This document shows positions 60,399-64,000 of a DNA stretch of 64,000 nucleotides, piece by piece. The first letter of the stretch is position 1, and each line of letters begins with the position of its first letter. Location of the stretch: the NCBI RefSeq assembly GCF_000282335.1, contig NZ_AKJM01000121.1, forward strand, positions 1 through 64,000, written 5' to 3'. The DNA is from Pseudomonas sp. GM48. GTDB lineage: Bacteria; Pseudomonadota; Gammaproteobacteria; Pseudomonadales; Pseudomonadaceae. Both the position numbers and the translations under genes were made by a program. Under the pieces are notes generated by a model, which did no database searches, was not told the DNA's origin, and was given only the letters and a program-made list of their open reading frames with translations.

Positions 60399-61208
60399 CT
60401 AAGCAGGCTTGATACGATCCGCCGGCCGCCGCACACCCGCCACAATCTTGTCCACAGCCTTGGTCGCCGCGACCATGCCGAACGTCGCCGTCACCATCAT
60501 CACTGCGCCAAACCCGCCGGCACAGTCGAGCTTCACCCCGTCACCGACAAAACTCTTCTGCAGGCAAATGCTGCCGTCCGGTTTCGGGTAGCGCAGTTGT
60601 TCGGTGGAAAACACGCACGGCACGCTGTAATGGCGGGTCACGGTGCGCGAGAAACCGTAGTCGCGGCGCAGAGTGGAACGGACTTTCGAAGCCAATGGGT
60701 CATTGAACGTGCGGTTGAGGTCGCAAACCTGGATCAGCGTCGGATCGATCTGCCCGCCCGCGCCGCCGGTGGTGATGATCTGGATCTTGCGGCGCTTGCA
60801 CCAGGCGATCAGCGCAGCCTTGGCGTTGACGCTGTCGATGCAGTCGATCACACAATCGATGTTCGGCGTGATGTACTCGGCCATGGTGTCACGGGTGACG
60901 AAGTCAGGCACCGCGTGCACCGTGCAATCGGGATTGATTCCGCGCAGGCGCTCGGCCATCACCTCGACCTTGGGCTTGCCGACGGTGCTGTCCAGCGCGT
61001 GCAACTGGCGGTTGGCGTTGCTGACGCAGACGTCATCGAGATCGAATAGCGAAATCTCGCCCACCCCGCAACGGGCCATGGCTTCCGCCGCCCAGGAGCC
61101 GACACCACCGACGCCCACGATCGCCACATGGGCCGCGCGCAGGCGCTCAAGGCCTTCAATACCATACAAGCGGGCGATGCCAGCAAACCGCGGATCTTCT
61201 GTACTCAT
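60399..61208 (-). CDS. tcdA: tRNA threonylcarbamoyladenosine dehydratase TcdA
   Basis: A 269-residue E1-like enzyme (CsdL) that uses ATP to cyclise t6A37 of tRNA to ct6A, helped by the CsdA-CsdE sulfur system in E. coli. The nucleotide-binding GVGGVGSWAAEAMARCGVG and the LFDLDDVCVSNANRQ segment are E1/ThiF-type motifs, and ITTGGAGGQIDPT follows. ATG 61208 (MSTEDPRFAG) is preferred to one two codons upstream. Together with trmO at 1115, the window holds two enzymes acting on t6A37. A long inverted repeat lies 36 bp upstream. Confidence 0.95.
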   Translation of the reverse strand: MSTEDPRFAGIARLYGIEGLERLRAAHVAIVGVGGVGSWAAEAMARCGVGEISLFDLDDVCVSNANRQLHALDSTVGKPKVEVMAERLRGINPDCTVHAVPDFVTRDTMAEYITPNIDCVIDCIDSVNAKAALIAWCKRRKIQIITTGGAGGQIDPTLIQVCDLNRTFNDPLASKVRSTLRRDYGFSRTVTRHYSVPCVFSTEQLRYPKPDGSICLQKSFVGDGVKLDCAGGFGAVMMVTATFGMVAATKAVDKIVAGVRRPADRIKPA

Positions 61209-61243
61209 GACCATTACCCTAAAAACCGGCGCGCATTATAAGG

Positions 61244-61403
61244 GGTGTCCTGCCTCACAAACACTGTTCCTTTTTGACGGCGTCTGTTGCCGTCATGCTG
61301 CGTTGCCGCTCCTCGCCATAGCGGGCTATGACTCGTCGCGGCGCCTTGCCTGACGACAACAGCCACTCGTCAAAAGAGGAACGTGTCTGCGAGGCAGGAC
61401 ACC
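61244..61403. repeat. 160-bp imperfect long inverted repeat
   Basis: The outer arms GGTGTCCTGCCTC (61244-61256) and GAGGCAGGACACC (61391-61403) are perfect complements. Inner parts also pair with mismatches: CACTGTTCCTTTTTGACG against CGTCAAAAGAGGAACGTG, and CTGTTGCCGTCA against TGACGACAACAG. The centre carries CATAGC-GGG-CTATG. The whole could fold as one long cruciform or hairpin. It is unlike the REP pairs in the window and may be a small non-autonomous element. Confidence 0.7.
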
Positions 61404-61585
61404 TACGCAGCTACAAGATTTAAGTTTCAAGCGACAAGTGTAAGAACTTATGTGAAAGCCAATTGCCCAACGTCAGGCATTTCCCTGTCTGCTGTACGGT
61501 CAGGGAAGGCCCGGTGTAGGATGCGCGCCCCTTGGCGGCAGCCAACCGTTCCTTCGTTCCACAGCCTTTGGAACCTGAAATAACC
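61404..61585. other. Upstream region of the glucan synthase gene
   Basis: No gene is apparent. The stretch (about 180 bp) must hold the promoter of the downstream gene. GAACCTGAAATAACC precedes its ATG without a strong Shine-Dalgarno sequence. Confidence 0.4.
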
Positions 61586-64000
61586 ATGTCATCGCGTAAA
61601 TTTGGACTCAACCTGGTCGTGGTGCTCGCCATCGCAGCCTTGTTTACCGGCTTCTGGGCGCTGATCAATCGCCCGGTCACCGCCCCCAACTGGCCGGAGC
61701 AGATCTCCGGTTTCTCCTACTCACCGTTCCAGCAAGGACAATTCCCACAGAAGGATCAGTATCCGTCCGACGATGAGATGCGCCGTGACCTGGAGATCAT
61801 GAGCAAGCTGACGGATAACATCCGCATCTACTCGGTCGATGGCTCCCTGCAAGACATCCCGAAACTCGCGGAAGAGTTCGGTTTGCGGGTGACGCTGGGG
61901 ATCTGGATCAGCCCGGACCAGGAACGCAACGAACGGGAAATTACCCGCGCCATTGAAATCGCCAACTCCTCACGCAGCGTGGTTCGCGTGGTGGTGGGCA
62001 ACGAAGCGATTTTCCGCAAGGAAATTACCGCCCAGGAACTCAGTGTCATGCTGGATCGTGTCCGTGCCGCCGTGAAGGTGCCAGTGACCACGTCCGAGCA
62101 GTGGCACGTTTGGGAAGAACACCCGGAACTGGCCAAGCACGTCGACCTGATCGCCGCGCACATCCTGCCTTACTGGGAGTTCATCCCGATGGACAAGGCC
62201 CAGCAGTTCGTTCTGGATCGCGCCCGCGACCTGAAAAAGATGTTCCCGAAAAAGCCGCTGCTGCTGTCCGAAGTGGGCTGGCCGAGCAACGGCCGCATGC
62301 GCGGTGGTGCCGATGCATCACCGGCAGACCAGGCAATTTACTTGCGAACCCTGGTCAACAAGCTCAACCGCCAGGGCTTCAACTACTTCGTGATCGAAGC
62401 ATTTGACCAACCGTGGAAAGCCAGCGACGAAGGTTCCGTCGGCGCCTACTGGGGCGTGTTCAACGCCGCGCGCCAGCAGAAGTTCAACTTCGAAGGCCCG
62501 GTGGTGGCGATTCCGCAATGGCGCGTATTGGCCATTGGTTCGGTGGTATTGGCGCTGTTGTCGCTGACCCTGCTGATGATCGACGGCTCGGCCCTGCGCC
62601 AGCGTGGCCGTACCTTCCTGACCTTTATCGCGTTCCTGTGCGGTTCGGTGCTGGTGTGGATCGGTTACGACTACAGCCAGCAATACAGCACCTGGTTCAG
62701 CCTGACGGTGGGCGTCTTGCTCGCCCTCGGTGCGCTCGGGGTGTTTATCGTGCTGCTGACCGAAGCCCATGAACTGGCCGAAGCCGTGTGGGTGCACAAA
62801 CGCCGCCGCGAGTTCCTGCCAGTGGAGGGCGACTCCAGCTACCGCCCGAAAGTATCGATTCACGTGCCTTGCTACAACGAGCCGCCGGAGATGGTCAAAC
62901 AGACCCTCAACGCCCTGGCCAACCTCGACTATCCGGATTTCGAAGTCCTGATCATCGACAACAACACCAAGGATCCGGCGGTCTGGGAACCGGTGCGCGA
63001 CTACTGCGCCACCCTCGGCCCGCGCTTCAAGTTCTTCCACGTGGCACCGCTCGCCGGTTTCAAGGGCGGCGCGTTGAACTACCTGATTCCGCACACCGCC
63101 AAGGATGCCGAAGTCATTGCCGTGATCGACTCGGACTACTGCGTCGACCGCAACTGGCTCAAGCACATGGTGCCGCACTTCGCCGACCCGAAAATCGCCG
63201 TGGTGCAATCGCCGCAGGATTACCGCGACCAGAACGAAAGCACGTTCAAGAAGCTCTGCTACGCGGAATACAAAGGCTTCTTCCACATCGGCATGGTCAC
63301 CCGCAACGACCGTGACGCGATCATCCAGCACGGCACCATGACCATGACCCGTCGCTCGGTGCTCGAAGAACTGGGCTGGGCCGACTGGTGCATCTGTGAA
63401 GACGCCGAACTGGGTCTGCGGGTCTTCGAGAAAGGCCTGTCGGCAGCGTATTACCACACCAGTTACGGCAAAGGCTTGATGCCCGATACCTTCATCGACT
63501 TCAAGAAACAGCGTTTCCGCTGGGCTTACGGAGCGATTCAGATCATCAAGCGCCACACCGCCAGCCTGCTGCGCGGCAAGGACACCGAGCTGACCCGCGG
63601 CCAGCGCTACCACTTCCTCGCGGGCTGGTTGCCGTGGGTGGCGGACGGCATGAACATCTTCTTCACCGTCGGCGCACTGCTGTGGTCGGCGGCGATGATC
63701 ATCGTGCCGCAACGGGTCGATCCACCGCTGCTGATTTTCGCGATCCCGCCGTTGGCGCTGTTCGTGTTCAAGGTCGCCAAGATCATCTTCCTCTACCGTC
63801 GTGCGGTTGGAGTGAATTTGAAGGATGCCTTCTGCGCGGCACTGGCCGGTCTGGCGTTGTCCCACACCATCGCCAAAGCGGTGCTGTACGGCTTCTTCAC
63901 CAGCAGCATTCCGTTCTTCCGTACGCCGAAAAACGCCGACAACCATGGCTTCTGGGTAGCGATTTCGGAAGCCCGGGAAGAGATGTTCATCATGCTGCTG
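61586..64000 (+). CDS. ndvB: NdvB-like membrane glucan synthase, GH17 plus GT2 (partial, 3' end outside window)
   Basis: 805 codons are visible and the frame is open at the window end, so the C-terminus is missing. An N-terminal membrane span (about 10-28) precedes a GH17 glucanosyltransferase-like domain, with the likely acid in VVVGNEAIF (E near 138) and the nucleophile in LLLSEVGWPSNG (E near 229). Two to three membrane spans follow (about 310-400). The GT2 domain (about 425-650) has the DSDYCVD acidic motif near 515, a CEDAELG segment and QRFRW near 641. More membrane spans come next. Fused GH17-GT2 proteins make periplasmic beta-glucans (NdvB/NdvC-type), which pseudomonads use in biofilm tolerance and osmoadaptation. 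The symbol follows P. aeruginosa NdvB; a paralogue is possible. Confidence 0.82.
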   Translation, partial: MSSRKFGLNLVVVLAIAALFTGFWALINRPVTAPNWPEQISGFSYSPFQQGQFPQKDQYPSDDEMRRDLEIMSKLTDNIRIYSVDGSLQDIPKLAEEFGLRVTLGIWISPDQERNEREITRAIEIANSSRSVVRVVVGNEAIFRKEITAQELSVMLDRVRAAVKVPVTTSEQWHVWEEHPELAKHVDLIAAHILPYWEFIPMDKAQQFVLDRARDLKKMFPKKPLLLSEVGWPSNGRMRGGADASPADQAIYLRTLVNKLNRQGFNYFVIEAFDQPWKASDEGSVGAYWGVFNAARQQKFNFEGPVVAIPQWRVLAIGSVVLALLSLTLLMIDGSALRQRGRTFLTFIAFLCGSVLVWIGYDYSQQYSTWFSLTVGVLLALGALGVFIVLLTEAHELAEAVWVHKRRREFLPVEGDSSYRPKVSIHVPCYNEPPEMVKQTLNALANLDYPDFEVLIIDNNTKDPAVWEPVRDYCATLGPRFKFFHVAPLAGFKGGALNYLIPHTAKDAEVIAVIDSDYCVDRNWLKHMVPHFADPKIAVVQSPQDYRDQNESTFKKLCYAEYKGFFHIGMVTRNDRDAIIQHGTMTMTRRSVLEELGWADWCICEDAELGLRVFEKGLSAAYYHTSYGKGLMPDTFIDFKKQRFRWAYGAIQIIKRHTASLLRGKDTELTRGQRYHFLAGWLPWVADGMNIFFTVGALLWSAAMIIVPQRVDPPLLIFAIPPLALFVFKVAKIIFLYRRAVGVNLKDAFCAALAGLALSHTIAKAVLYGFFTSSIPFFRTPKNADNHGFWVAISEAREEMFIMLL

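Noticed and set aside
62318..63946. 542-codon minus-strand open frame in the glucan synthase gene
   Set aside because: The plus strand encodes a clear GH17-GT2 protein with catalytic motifs; the opposite frame shows no domain.

Overview
The window looks like a core-chromosome segment of a Pseudomonas of the fluorescens group. The gene order (fpr/finR, dgkA-erdR, recX-recA-cinA, mutS-fdxA-rpoS-nlpD-pcm-surE-truD-ispF, adhC-fghA, ispD-ftsB-eno-kdsA-pyrG-tilS-accA-dnaE-rnhB-lpxB-lpxA-fabZ-lpxD-skp-bamA-rseP-dxr-cdsA-uppS-frr-pyrH-tsf-rpsB, map-glnD-dapC, dapD, csdA-csdE, tcdA) follows the PA3603-PA3670 arrangement as I remember it from P. aeruginosa. The many paired REP repeats (arms like GTGGGAGCGGGCTTGCTCGC) and a mutS/cinA prophage locus point to the fluorescens group. 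No rRNA, tRNA, IS element or CRISPR array was seen.

Layout. 1-6.7 kb: rhlG-type reductase, trmO, the divergent fpr/finR pair, dgkA-erdR, a DTW tRNA-modifying enzyme, a small secreted protein and a short RHH-like ORF. 6.7-12 kb: a LOG-family gene behind a hairpin-rich leader, recX-recA with an SOS box, cinA, then a two-gene prophage/tailocin remnant (holin plus LexA/PrtR-type repressor) next to mutS. 12-18.5 kb: mutS, fdxA, the GacA-controlled small RNA rsmZ (not a protein gene, read from its sequence), rpoS and nlpD. 18-24 kb: pcm-surE-truD-ispF and the glutathione-dependent formaldehyde module fghA-adhC with a divergent LysR regulator. 24-50 kb: a dense minus-strand block of essential genes for isoprenoid, lipid A, phospholipid and fatty acid synthesis, outer-membrane assembly, DNA replication and translation, many with overlapping stop/start codons. 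50-60 kb: map-glnD-dapC, an AT-rich insert with an astacin-like metalloprotease and a wrecked Na+/H+ antiporter gene, a Spx/ArsC-like gene, dapD and the csdA-csdE sulfur-transfer pair. 60-64 kb: tcdA, a 160-bp imperfect inverted repeat, and a GH17-GT2 glucan synthase gene (ndvB-like) that runs off the window.

How the genes work together. The minus-strand block couples envelope growth (lpxD-fabZ-lpxA-lpxB, kdsA, bamA-skp, cdsA-uppS-dxr-ispD-ispF, accA) with replication and translation factors. The stress side (recA, mutS, rpoS, rsmZ, surE/pcm, nlpD) clusters at 8-19 kb, and the remnant repressor carries the features of a RecA-cleavable protein. dapC and dapD feed lysine and peptidoglycan synthesis, and GlnD senses nitrogen.

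Most notable for follow-up: (i) the minimal repressor-holin remnant with matching 14-bp operators in front of both genes; (ii) the metalloprotease/pseudogene islet between dapC and dapD; (iii) the multi-hairpin leader of the LOG gene; (iv) the long inverted repeat between tcdA and the glucan synthase gene; (v) rsmZ with an unusual double set of GacA half-sites. I found no clearly new multi-gene system; most of the window is ordinary core genome.
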